A stretch of 7,934 nucleotides of DNA from an uncultured bacterium (GCA_937139435.1 CAKZPX010000302.1:1-7934), one strand, 5' to 3'. Shown: positions 1 through 7,090, numbered from the stretch's first letter. Numbers and translations are program-made. The notes: generated by a model from the letters alone, not told the origin.

Positions 1-807
1 CCTTACAACCGCGGCTACTGCGAGGAGTTGCGGTTTGAGAAGACCATTCTGGAAAAACCCTACACCTTGATTGACCCGTCTTATTCTGCGCTGCAGGATT
101 TTCCTATGCCCAAGGCGGAACAGGGGGTTATGCTGGAGACCCGATACCAGATCTCCCGGGCAATTACTTTTACCCGTGCCTATTTGGATGTATGGCGGAA
201 TCTCGGTCTGGGTACCGACAATTACCGTTTTCAGGCTGAACTGGAATACCGTCCGGTCTTTCCAGTGCGCTTGCGGTTCAGGCAGAAGGTGCAACTCAAG
301 GAGAATAAAAAACAGGTGGTGGCGACACGCTCTATGGCGCTGGAGTCTTCTATCCGGATGATGCTCTCACTTTCTAACTGGGACTATTTCACCGGAGAGG
401 TGAGATACGGCAAGACAAGGTTGACACCCACGCTTAGATACAATGATGAGGCAAGTATTAACGGCGATTTTGTGGCACTGCAGTGGGAACATAACTTTTC
501 GGAAGATTTCAGCAGTGAACTTGGTGTGGCGTCGTGGCGAAGCGCCGGAATGTCGGGATGGCTTTTTGAGGATACCGGGATTGATTTTATTGATGGGCAG
601 GGTTTTAAATGGTATCTTGCTTTTACTGACCGCGTCTCGGACTATTTGCTGGTTTACCTTAAGTTCCGGCACAAAATTTCTCGGTTTCCTCACTTTGGAC
701 TGGGCAACAATGAAGGTGTTCATTACCGCGATGGAGGATGGGTGCGGGATTTCTTCAGCCAGGAGGATAGATTTGATGTTAATCTGCAGATAGACTTTTT
801 ATGGTGA
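1..807 (+). CDS. Probable outer-membrane beta-barrel protein, C-terminal part (5' end outside window)
   Basis: The frame is open from the first base to a TGA at 805-807, so this is the last 268 residues of a longer protein whose start is not in the window. The sequence alternates short polar and aromatic/hydrophobic stretches (for example RFRQKVQLKE, YFTGEVRYGKTRLTPTLRY, YLLVYLKFRHKI), which is the look of amphipathic membrane beta-strands. It ends in Asp-Phe-Leu-Trp, and a terminal aromatic residue is typical of barrels inserted by the BAM machinery. No soluble enzyme motif is visible. The part around WLFEDTGIDFIDGQGFKWYL resembles the C-terminal barrel of large helix-hairpin-helix envelope proteins found in FCB-type bacteria, but the part that would carry such a domain is missing, so this is only a suggestion. 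It is followed after 15 nt by a second barrel-like gene, so the two may act together in the envelope. Function unknown. Confidence 0.6.
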   Translation, partial: PYNRGYCEELRFEKTILEKPYTLIDPSYSALQDFPMPKAEQGVMLETRYQISRAITFTRAYLDVWRNLGLGTDNYRFQAELEYRPVFPVRLRFRQKVQLKENKKQVVATRSMALESSIRMMLSLSNWDYFTGEVRYGKTRLTPTLRYNDEASINGDFVALQWEHNFSEDFSSELGVASWRSAGMSGWLFEDTGIDFIDGQGFKWYLAFTDRVSDYLLVYLKFRHKISRFPHFGLGNNEGVHYRDGGWVRDFFSQEDRFDVNLQIDFLW

Positions 808-813
808 AGGAGG
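807..813 (+). promoter_or_regulatory. Ribosome binding site deciding the start of the second barrel gene
   Basis: AAGGAGG overlaps the stop codon of the preceding gene. It lies 9 nt before ATG 823 but only 3 nt before the upstream in-frame GTG 817. The usual 5-10 nt spacing favours ATG 823 as the start. Confidence 0.7.
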
Positions 814-822
814 TTAGTGGTT

Positions 823-1947
823 ATGAGAATTAAAGCGCGGAAGATGGTTTGGGCAGGGGGGCGGCTGGTTATCTGGTTGGTGCTATTTTGTCAGAGCGGA
901 TGGGCAAACCTGCCATTACGAAATTTCTGGGGCGAGGATGTAATTAAAGGTCAAGGGGATGCAATATTACTTAACCCTGCTTTATTGGGATTTGTCTTCC
1001 AGCCGAAAATAAGCTTTGGCTTGGAGGCAGGTTTTTTGACTGAGGAGCGAACTCGATTTGTTTATGACCAGTTTGAAAATACCATCGGCGAGGCGGTGAT
1101 TGCAGATAACATCGGTTCCAGCTGGGTCTTTGGTCCGTTGATGGTGAGTTACCCATGGCGGCGACTGGTGCTGGGTGCTGGTGTAACACCGGTAAGGGAT
1201 TTTCGCTATGTGTATTTTAAGGAGTACCGTGATGACTTCTATGTGAAGGTTGGTGAAGATCGGCTGGTGCAGGATGGAGCCATCTATCGGGGCGATGTGA
1301 GGATGGCATTTTTGCCATGGGAGTTTTTATCATTAGGTGCTCAGGTGGGTTATTTATGGGGTTCCCGTGAGCTATCCGCCCTGACGATTCAAATTCCCGA
1401 GACGACCAGTTACGTAGTGCGCGAAAAGCTGGGAGGGGTAGGCTGGTCGATAGGTGCCGGGTGGAGACCGTTAAAAAGGTTAGAGCTGGACGTTAGTTAT
1501 CGCAGTGGTGTTAAATTCCCCAGCAATGATACTCCATCGTTGAGAGGTTTACCCTGGTCAGGAATTGTCGGCTTAAATTATAAGGCAGCGGGTGATTTGC
1601 CTTCTAATGTTCATCTTTTTGCTGGTATAGAGGGTTGGCAGATGATTGATAGTAGTTTAAGGAATGTATTTTTTGTGCGGATGCAGGTTGAGCATTTAAT
1701 GCTGAACCTTGTACGCCTGCGCTATGGTCTGGGCTGGGAACCATTATTTGCCGATGTTAAGGTTAATCGTTCGACGGCGATGTTAGGTTTGAGTTTTGAT
1801 GTAGGGAAGTGGCAGGTGGGGGTTGATGGTTCTTTCAGTCGCGAGCAGTTATCCGCAGAACACTTTTTTCTGCCAGTTGTTCCAGAAGACGTAAGGGTTT
1901 ACGCGAATAAGTTTATTCTCAAAACGAGTGTCGGGTATGGGTTTTAG
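823..1947 (+). CDS. Exported beta-barrel-like outer-membrane protein of unknown function
   Basis: The product has 374 residues from ATG 823, a start chosen because of the AAGGAGG 9 nt upstream; a GTG at 817 would add two residues. Residues 1-28 look like a Sec signal peptide: a basic start (MRIKARK), a hydrophobic core (LVIWLVLF), and a likely cut after Ser-Gly-Trp-Ala. The mature part starts with GEDVIKGQGDAILLNPALLGF, which resembles the Asn-Pro-Ala-x-Leu-Gly signature near the N terminus of FadL/PorV-like barrels. The remainder is rich in alternating aromatic and Gly strands (GAGWRPLKRLELDVSYRSG, KWQVGVDGSFSRE) and ends in Gly-Tyr-Gly-Phe, again a C-terminal aromatic. A transport or envelope role is inferred from fold alone; no substrate can be named. 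It overlaps the following nucleotidase gene by 11 nt, suggesting translational coupling. Family assignment is uncertain; export and barrel character are fairly secure. Confidence 0.7.
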   Translation: MRIKARKMVWAGGRLVIWLVLFCQSGWANLPLRNFWGEDVIKGQGDAILLNPALLGFVFQPKISFGLEAGFLTEERTRFVYDQFENTIGEAVIADNIGSSWVFGPLMVSYPWRRLVLGAGVTPVRDFRYVYFKEYRDDFYVKVGEDRLVQDGAIYRGDVRMAFLPWEFLSLGAQVGYLWGSRELSALTIQIPETTSYVVREKLGGVGWSIGAGWRPLKRLELDVSYRSGVKFPSNDTPSLRGLPWSGIVGLNYKAAGDLPSNVHLFAGIEGWQMIDSSLRNVFFVRMQVEHLMLNLVRLRYGLGWEPLFADVKVNRSTAMLGLSFDVGKWQVGVDGSFSREQLSAEHFFLPVVPEDVRVYANKFILKTSVGYGF

Positions 1948-3484
1948 ATTTAGAGTTGCGGTCACGCTTCTTTCTTTCGTATTTTTTTTCTCCCCATTTT
2001 TTTCTCAACGCTGCACTGCTGGTAATGTTCAGCACCTCTTTATTGTCCATACCAATGATATTCACGGGGTGCTGTTGCCGGGCGAGGCGGTCTGGCTGGA
2101 CAGGAACTTTCCGCCGCCGCTGGCGAATGCCGCCGGAGCATTAACATTGTTCAAGGAGTTGCGCGACTCAGCTGAGAAAAGCGGCTACGGATTTTTACTT
2201 CTTGATGGCGGTGATGTTTTTAAAGGGACGGTTATCGGCGATTTCACCCGGGGACAGGCGGTGATAGACTTTTTCCGGCGGGCTGGATACGATGCAGTGG
2301 TACCGGGTAATCATGATTTTGACCTGGGCTGGCAGGTGCTTAAGGAGATGGCGGATAGTTCTAAGATTCCGTGGGTTGCTACTAATGTGCGGATGAGAGA
2401 GAGCGATACTCTACCTGCCTTTCTCAAAAGAAGCGTTATCTTTGAACGCGGAGGAATTAAAATTGGTGTTTTCGGATTGCTTACCCAGCATATCGCCGGA
2501 ATGGTGGTAGAATCTTTATTGGGGGATATAAAGGTGTTGCCGTACTATGAGGTTGCCCGGGAGGAGGTTAGAAGGTTGCGCCGTGAGGGGGCTGATATCG
2601 TTGTCGCTTTGACTCATATTGGATATCGCCACGACCGGCGATTGGCGGATTCGGTGGCAGGTATTGATGTTATCATCGGTGCGCATAGCCATACCGGTGT
2701 TCAACCACCATACGAAAGCCCGATTAACCACACGATAATTCAACAGGCTTATTCCAAACTGAGCACTGTTGGGGTGCTGGATATTCGGTTTGACACGAAC
2801 CGGCGTCGGATAGTGGGTTATGAGGGCAGGGTGATTAACCTTATGGGCGATGAGATACCGAAGGACTTCGGTTATTATCGGTATCTGGATTCAGTGCGGA
2901 TGGTTGCCGAAAAAGGTATGGATGAGGTTATCGGATACAGTAAAAGAGAACTGACTCGAGGAGGTTTTACCGAAACCCCGGCTGGTAACCTGATTACTGA
3001 TGCGATGCGAGAGGAGTTTAATACTGATATTGCACTGCATAATTCTGCGGGGATTCGGGCCAATATACCTGCTGGTGCGATTACTTATCGGGATATTTAT
3101 CAGGTTGATGTTTTCGGTAACACGGTGGTTACCGGCAGGTATACCGGCAGGCAGATTAAGGAGATCCTGGAGGTTTCAGTAAATGGACGTCATGCGATAT
3201 TTCAGGTCTCGGGGCTGAAAATGATTTACTCAACAAAGCGACCGGTAGGTCAGCGGGTTATTTCAGTTTTGATTAACGGAGAACCGCTTGATAGTAATCG
3301 GGTCTACACATTAGCAACGAACTCTTACCTTGCTGCGGGGAGCGGTGACTATCACATTTTTCTGGAAGGTGTTGATATTGAAGATAGTTTTCTTCCCCTT
3401 CGTGATGTGATCGTGAATTATATCAGAAGAAATTCACCGGTTGATGCACGGGTGGAGGGGAGAATTATTTTAGTAGAACAGTAA
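1937..3484 (+). CDS. Exported bifunctional metallophosphatase / 5'-nucleotidase (UshA family)
   Basis: Hydrolyses nucleoside 5'-phosphates or related phosphoesters outside the cytoplasm, by family knowledge. From ATG 1937 it has 515 residues, normal for the family. An upstream GTG at 1928 is possible but less likely; a weak GAG lies 8 nt before the ATG. Residues 1-29 form a very hydrophobic signal peptide (TLLSFVFFFSPFF); Cys26 is not in a convincing lipobox. The N-terminal metallophosphoesterase domain (about 32-300) has every metal ligand motif: HTNDIHG (Asp41, His43), DGGD (Asp93), GNHDFD (Asn125, with His126 and Asp129 as the catalytic pair), THIG (His227) and GAHSHT (His250, His252). The C-terminal 5'-nucleotidase domain (about 328-500) shows GNLITDAM (350-357), HNSAGIR (368-374), FQVSGL (422-427) and NSYLAAGSGDY (462-472). 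The last loop reads Gly-Ser-Gly-Asp-Tyr instead of the more usual Gly-Gly-Asp-Gly-Tyr. Exact substrate (nucleotide, UDP-sugar, cyclic nucleotide) cannot be read from sequence. Confidence 0.93.
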   Translation: MGFRFRVAVTLLSFVFFFSPFFSQRCTAGNVQHLFIVHTNDIHGVLLPGEAVWLDRNFPPPLANAAGALTLFKELRDSAEKSGYGFLLLDGGDVFKGTVIGDFTRGQAVIDFFRRAGYDAVVPGNHDFDLGWQVLKEMADSSKIPWVATNVRMRESDTLPAFLKRSVIFERGGIKIGVFGLLTQHIAGMVVESLLGDIKVLPYYEVAREEVRRLRREGADIVVALTHIGYRHDRRLADSVAGIDVIIGAHSHTGVQPPYESPINHTIIQQAYSKLSTVGVLDIRFDTNRRRIVGYEGRVINLMGDEIPKDFGYYRYLDSVRMVAEKGMDEVIGYSKRELTRGGFTETPAGNLITDAMREEFNTDIALHNSAGIRANIPAGAITYRDIYQVDVFGNTVVTGRYTGRQIKEILEVSVNGRHAIFQVSGLKMIYSTKRPVGQRVISVLINGEPLDSNRVYTLATNSYLAAGSGDYHIFLEGVDIEDSFLPLRDVIVNYIRRNSPVDARVEGRIILVEQ

Positions 3485-3487
3485 TAA

Positions 3488-5131
3488 ATGGAAAAGAAGC
3501 TGGGTGTCTGGTCGGTTAAACCGGTTGCTGAGGCACAGGTTCAGTGGCTAACAGCAGCCAGGAGGTTGCCGGAGATTCTGGCACGGCTTCTGGTGATCCG
3601 AGGCGTTAAAAATCCAGATGAGGTAGAGGAGTGGTTGAACCCCAGTGTTGCCCATCTCAATCCCGCTGAGCTTCTGCCCGATTTTGAGCCGGCGCAGGAG
3701 CGGATATTACGGGCAATAAAGAAAGGGGAAACGATTCTGGTCTGGGGACATGATGACCTGGACGGCATCACCGCCACTGTAATACTATGCCGGATATTTG
3801 CCGACCTGCAGGGAAAAGTTAAATATCACATTCCGACAAAAGGTCGGGACAAACATGGGCTTGACCACCGGATATTGAACACGAAAGATAACGTCCGGCT
3901 GATTGTTACTGTGGATTGTGGAATTACCAATTATCAGGAAATTGAGCGGTTAAAGGAGATGGGGATTGATGTTGTTGTTACTGACCATCACGAAACAATT
4001 GATCCTTTACCAGCTGCGGTAGCAGCAGTAGACCCGAAAAGATCGGATTCTGATTACCCGTATCCGGCGCTTGCCGGGGTAGGGGTCGCTTTAAAACTGG
4101 CGATGGGGATAGTGAAAAGTAAACTTGGCTGTTCTTATGAAGAGTTTCTTTCTGCTCAGCCTGATATTCTAACGCTGGCGGCGATAGGGACAATTGCTGA
4201 CCGTGTTACGCTTACCGGTGAGAATCGGATTCTGGTTACATTGGGTCTTGCGCAGTTAGAACGAACAAGTATACCAGCGCTGAGGACAGTGCTAAAAAGT
4301 ATGGGAATTACACCAGGGAAGTTAACGGTCAGCGGGTTTCTTACCGAGTTGTTGCCTCTTTTTGCAGCCGTGAATGGCGCCGATGGCGTTCGCTATTTTC
4401 TGGAAGGGGAACCAATAGAGGTGGAGGCGTGGGTGAAGGAACTTGTGGAAAGGAGTCGTCAGTGGCGGGAGGAGGCAGAAAGGTCATTTGTTCTTGCTCA
4501 GGAGAATGTGCGTCTGGGGGATGGTATTTTGTTTGTTCAACATAAGGAACTTTCGCTGCGGGCGTTAGGTTTTTGTGCTGCACGTTTAAAAGAACGCTAT
4601 CAGGTGCCGGCGGTGGTGATTGGCTGGCGCGGAGATGCCTGGGTTGGTGAATGTCGAGGGATGGATGGGATTGATCTGATGGATCTTTTGCGAGCGATGC
4701 GAAATTATTTTATTGATTATGGCGGTCACAAAAAAGCGGCCGGATTTTCTATCCGTGAGGAACGCCTTGCCGATTTTATTAAAGCGGCAGAGCAATTTGC
4801 CCATGAGAACTTTGCCCACCGGGTGCTTGTTGATAACACCACCACGGCCGATGCTTTCCTCTCATTTAGAGAATGGCGTCCCGAATTGATAAAACTTGCT
4901 CCTTTCGGTGAAGGCAACCCGCAACCGGTTTTTATATCTGAGGCAACTTTTTTTAACAGAAGAGGAGACAATCTCGTCCCAATGACAAGACCCGATTTGG
5001 TACTTACACCGGGAAAGAGAGAGGTACTGGTTGATTTGACGGTACCTTACCGGGTGATTTGGACGGTAGACGATATGGGGCGAATGACCGTTCTTGACGC
5101 GCGTCCGAGTCATAATCAAGATGCCCGCTAA
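3488..5131 (+). CDS. recJ: Single-stranded-DNA-specific exonuclease RecJ (DHH/DHHA1 family)
   Basis: A 5'-3' single-strand DNA exonuclease of recombination and mismatch/base-excision repair, cytoplasmic, metal dependent by family knowledge. The 547 residues are close to the usual bacterial RecJ size. The DHH phosphoesterase domain (about 75-245) contains GHDDLDGIT (87-95, ligands Asp90 and Asp92), VTVDCGITN (Asp143), the name-giving TDHHE (165-169), VDPKR (181-185), a GVGVALKL helix, and IGTIAD (Asp238). The DHHA1 domain has DYGGHKKAAGFSI with Gly412-Gly413-His414. The OB-type C-terminal part (about 455-547) has the typical LAPFGEGNPQPVF. In the first motif the position normally held by the first Asp of Asp-x-Asp-x-Asp is His88. 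ATG 3488 comes 3 nt after the nucleotidase stop and lacks a clear Shine-Dalgarno, so translation may depend on the upstream gene. Its end overlaps the methyltransferase start by 11 nt. Confidence 0.94.
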   Translation: MEKKLGVWSVKPVAEAQVQWLTAARRLPEILARLLVIRGVKNPDEVEEWLNPSVAHLNPAELLPDFEPAQERILRAIKKGETILVWGHDDLDGITATVILCRIFADLQGKVKYHIPTKGRDKHGLDHRILNTKDNVRLIVTVDCGITNYQEIERLKEMGIDVVVTDHHETIDPLPAAVAAVDPKRSDSDYPYPALAGVGVALKLAMGIVKSKLGCSYEEFLSAQPDILTLAAIGTIADRVTLTGENRILVTLGLAQLERTSIPALRTVLKSMGITPGKLTVSGFLTELLPLFAAVNGADGVRYFLEGEPIEVEAWVKELVERSRQWREEAERSFVLAQENVRLGDGILFVQHKELSLRALGFCAARLKERYQVPAVVIGWRGDAWVGECRGMDGIDLMDLLRAMRNYFIDYGGHKKAAGFSIREERLADFIKAAEQFAHENFAHRVLVDNTTTADAFLSFREWRPELIKLAPFGEGNPQPVFISEATFFNRRGDNLVPMTRPDLVLTPGKREVLVDLTVPYRVIWTVDDMGRMTVLDARPSHNQDAR

Positions 5132-6287
5132 AAGTGTTTACATTCGGCGCCGGCGCAACAGGTCGGACCATCTCTGGATATTCGCCAATGAGATTGAATA
5201 TCTGGAGGGGAATCCGCGGATGGGAGATTTGGTTAAAGTCTATGAGGACGGGAAAGTTATTGGCTGTGGGATGTATAATCCAAAGTCACTAATCACCGTC
5301 CGACTTTATTCCAGAAAAGATGAGGAACTGGATGAGGCGTTAATTCGGGAGCGGATTGACGCCGCATATCAGTTAAGGAAGAATAAACTTCCCGGAGAAA
5401 ATGATTTTCGCCTGGTTTACAGTGAGAGCGACTGGTTACCGGGATTGGTGATTGATAAATATGGTGACCATTTTACCATTCAGGTTTATGCTGCTGGTTT
5501 TGAAAACCGGATGGATATGGTAGTTAATGCGCTGATTGGTTTGTTTGATGTTACGGCGATTTTTGAGAGAAATGATTTTAAGTTGCGAGAACCCGAGGGG
5601 TTGTTACGAAAGGAAGGCTTGATTTATGGGACACCCAGTGATAGTTTAACAATTTCCGAAAATGGGGTGCGTTTTTATGTTGATATTGCGGGTGGGCAGA
5701 AAACAGGGTATTTCTTTGATCACCGACTGACCCGTCAAAAAGTAAGGAGTTTGAGTAAAAATCGGCGTGTGCTGGATGTATTCTCCTACACCGGTTCTTT
5801 CACGATAAATGCGGCTTTAGGAGGTGCGGTTGAAGTGATAGGTGTCGATATTTCACCGGCTGCCTGTGCTCTGGCTAAAAGAAACGCCCAGCTTAACAAG
5901 GTTGAGGATGTTTGTTCTTTTGTCGTTGCCGATGCGTTTGACTTTATGCAGGATTTATGCAGAAGGGGTGTCCATTTTGATCTGATAAACCTCGATCCGC
6001 CTTCATTTATCAAAAGCCGGAAAGAAAAAGCGAGTGGTATTGTGGGGTACATTAAACTAAATAAGCTTGCTTTTAAGTTGTTAAAACCAGGAGGGATTCT
6101 TATCTCTTCATCCTGTTCGCACTATCTTTTCTGGCAGGATTTGTTGGACGTGCTGGTAAAAGCAGCCCAGGAGGTTGACAGGACTTTTACCATTCTTGAT
6201 CGCTCTACGCAGGGACCAGATCATCCGATCCTGCCACAAATGCCCGAGTCCGAGTATCTCCGGTGTTTAATAGTGCAGGTCTCCTGA
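5121..6287 (+). CDS. RlmI-like class I SAM-dependent rRNA (cytosine-5) methyltransferase, PUA + Rossmann domains
   Basis: Relative of E. coli RlmI, which makes m5C1962 in 23S rRNA (COG1092 group). ATG 5121 gives 388 residues, close to the roughly 396 of RlmI, and begins right at the PUA domain (SVYIRRRRNRSDHLWIF, about 5-80). A TTG at 5094 would extend it by nine residues deep into recJ and is less likely. A central linker region (about 85-180, with SESDWLPGLVIDKYGDHF) matches the RlmI layout. The MTase domain has QKTGYFFDHR just before it, motif I DVFSYTGSF (219-227), the acidic residue Asp243 of GVDIS for SAM ribose, motif IV DPPSF (292-296) and motif VI SSCSH with Cys331, the expected catalytic nucleophile. 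The end PDHPILPQMPESEYL is typical of the family. The start overlaps the recJ stop by 11 nt, suggesting coupling. The precise target base is inferred, so no symbol is given. Confidence 0.92.
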   Translation: MPAKSVYIRRRRNRSDHLWIFANEIEYLEGNPRMGDLVKVYEDGKVIGCGMYNPKSLITVRLYSRKDEELDEALIRERIDAAYQLRKNKLPGENDFRLVYSESDWLPGLVIDKYGDHFTIQVYAAGFENRMDMVVNALIGLFDVTAIFERNDFKLREPEGLLRKEGLIYGTPSDSLTISENGVRFYVDIAGGQKTGYFFDHRLTRQKVRSLSKNRRVLDVFSYTGSFTINAALGGAVEVIGVDISPAACALAKRNAQLNKVEDVCSFVVADAFDFMQDLCRRGVHFDLINLDPPSFIKSRKEKASGIVGYIKLNKLAFKLLKPGGILISSSCSHYLFWQDLLDVLVKAAQEVDRTFTILDRSTQGPDHPILPQMPESEYLRCLIVQVS

Positions 6288-6305
6288 ACCCAGCTCTTTG
6301 CTTAT

Positions 6306-6319
6306 TACCTTATAAGGTA
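6306..6319. promoter_or_regulatory. Perfect 14-bp palindrome, possible operator
   Basis: TACCTTATAAGGTA equals its own reverse complement over all 14 bases. It begins 18 nt after the methyltransferase stop and ends 33 nt before the -35 box of the peroxiredoxin promoter. There is no loop, so it is a poor RNA hairpin and a better candidate for a dimeric regulator site. The regulator cannot be named; the sequence is not an obvious PerR or Fur box. Confidence 0.4.
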
Positions 6320-6352
6320 TGACTTATGGAGCCGGGATGACAACGCATAAAT

Positions 6353-6380
6353 TTGACATAACATTTTATATAACTAAGAT
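6353..6380 (+). promoter_or_regulatory. Probable sigma-70-type promoter for the peroxiredoxin/ferritin-like unit
   Basis: A consensus -35 TTGACA at 6353-6358 is followed 16 bp later by TAAGAT at 6375-6380, which matches 4 of 6 bases of the -10 consensus. The spacer is AT-rich. Transcription would start near 6387, giving a leader of about 33 nt before ATG 6420. This is the only stretch over 100 bp without a gene, and a promoter here agrees with the change from the housekeeping string to a stress-type gene pair. Confidence 0.55.
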
Positions 6381-6390
6381 AAATTAGTTA
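6371..6390. promoter_or_regulatory. 7-6-7 inverted repeat overlapping the -10 box, possible operator
   Basis: TAACTAA (6371-6377), six bases, then TTAGTTA (6384-6390): a perfect inverted repeat with arms whose centres are about 13 bp apart. It covers the putative -10 box, a position typical of repressor sites. A second palindrome, AGTTAACT, follows directly at 6391-6398. Known peroxide and iron regulators use AT-rich dyads, but this spacing does not match the PerR 7-1-7 pattern, so the regulator is open. Confidence 0.45.
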
Positions 6391-6394
6391 AGTT

Positions 6395-6412
6395 AACTGT
6401 GCAAACAGGAGG
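6395..6412 (+). promoter_or_regulatory. Leader hairpin and strong ribosome binding site of the peroxiredoxin gene
   Basis: CTGT (6397-6400), loop GCAA (6401-6404, a GNRA-type tetraloop in RNA) and ACAG (6405-6408) can form a 4-bp stem whose 3' arm runs into the Shine-Dalgarno AGGAGG (6407-6412). The Shine-Dalgarno lies 7 nt before ATG 6420, which fixes that start; the in-frame GTG at 6399 lies upstream of the Shine-Dalgarno. An almost identical element precedes the next gene. Confidence 0.55.
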
Positions 6413-6419
6413 TAGATAC

Positions 6420-7088
6420 ATGGAAGTTTCAAAGGAATATAAAGGGATGCCTCTCTTAGGAGATGAGTTTCCCACAATTAAAGTCCAAACCACTCACGGG
6501 ATGATGGAAATACCCAAGGTGTTCGCTGGGAAGTGGTTTGTGCTATTCAGTCATCCGGCTGATTTTACACCCGTCTGCACTACCGAATTTGTTTCCTTTC
6601 AGAAGAGGTATGAGAAATTTCGTGCGCTGAATTGTGAACTCATAGGCTTAAGCGTTGACCAGGTGTTTTCTCATATTAAATGGGAGGAGTGGATTAAGGA
6701 TAAACTGGGTGTGGAGATTCAATTTCCGATTATTGCTGATACCGGTAGAGTGGCAAATATACTCGGTTTAATCCATCCCGGGAAGGGGACGAATACAGTT
6801 CGGGCAGTTTTTGTGGTTGATGATAAGGGCAAGATAAGAATAATTCTTTATTATCCTCAGGAGTTAGGAAGAAATATCGACGAGATTATTCGAGCGGTAG
6901 AGGCGATGCAGCTTTCTGATAAACATCGTGTCGCGATGCCGGCAGACTGGCCTGAAAATGACTTGGTAAACGATCATGTGATTATACCACCAGCAAGTGA
7001 CATTAGAACAGCAAAGGAACGTTTGGAACAAGCGCGGGCAGGACAAATTGAGTGTTTTGACTGGTGGTTTTGTCACAGAAAATTGTAA
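6420..7088 (+). CDS. Peroxiredoxin, Prx6-subfamily archaeal type with C-terminal cysteine pair
   Basis: Thiol peroxidase reducing hydrogen peroxide and organic peroxides in the cytoplasm. ATG 6420 is set by the AGGAGG just before it and gives 222 residues. The AhpC/TSA domain contains FSHPADFTPVCTTEF with the peroxidatic Cys53 and Thr50, and the conserved Arg128 in TNTVRAVFVVD. The C-terminal extension has MPADWPEND, the VIIPP segment and ECFDWWFC with Cys212 and Cys218. This arrangement is the one of the Aeropyrum and Pyrococcus thioredoxin peroxidases, in which the cysteine of the C-terminal pair resolves the oxidised Cys53; those enzymes form toroidal decamers. The protein stops four residues after the second Cys, like the short Pyrococcus form rather than the longer Aeropyrum one. 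An extra Cys72 is present. It has its own apparent promoter with operator-like repeats and is followed after 25 nt by a ferritin-like gene, so an oxidative-stress role is well supported. Confidence 0.95.
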   Translation: MEVSKEYKGMPLLGDEFPTIKVQTTHGMMEIPKVFAGKWFVLFSHPADFTPVCTTEFVSFQKRYEKFRALNCELIGLSVDQVFSHIKWEEWIKDKLGVEIQFPIIADTGRVANILGLIHPGKGTNTVRAVFVVDDKGKIRIILYYPQELGRNIDEIIRAVEAMQLSDKHRVAMPADWPENDLVNDHVIIPPASDIRTAKERLEQARAGQIECFDWWFCHRKL

Positions 7089-7090
7089 TA

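Noticed and set aside
3130..3153. Tandem 12-bp repeat (11 of 12 bases the same) in the nucleotidase gene
   Set aside because: It encodes Thr-Gly-Arg-Tyr / Thr-Gly-Arg-Gln at a place where the family has the same length and a conserved Thr-Gly, so there is no insertion; similarity is probably chance.
5094..5120. TTG 5094 as the start of the methyltransferase
   Set aside because: It adds nine residues before the PUA domain with no ribosome binding site; ATG 5121 gives the usual family start.
6276..6286. CAGG-TCT-CCTG inverted repeat at the end of the methyltransferase gene as a terminator
   Set aside because: The stem is only 4 bp, it includes the stop codon, and no T-run follows directly.
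6319..6387. A 22-codon open frame (ATG 6319 to TAG) between the methyltransferase and peroxiredoxin genes
   Set aside because: It has no properly spaced Shine-Dalgarno and lies across the proposed -35 and -10 boxes of the peroxiredoxin promoter, so it is most likely chance.
6399..6419. GTG 6399 as the start of the peroxiredoxin
   Set aside because: It would place the strong AGGAGG inside the coding region; ATG 6420 has that site at ideal spacing and matches family N-termini.
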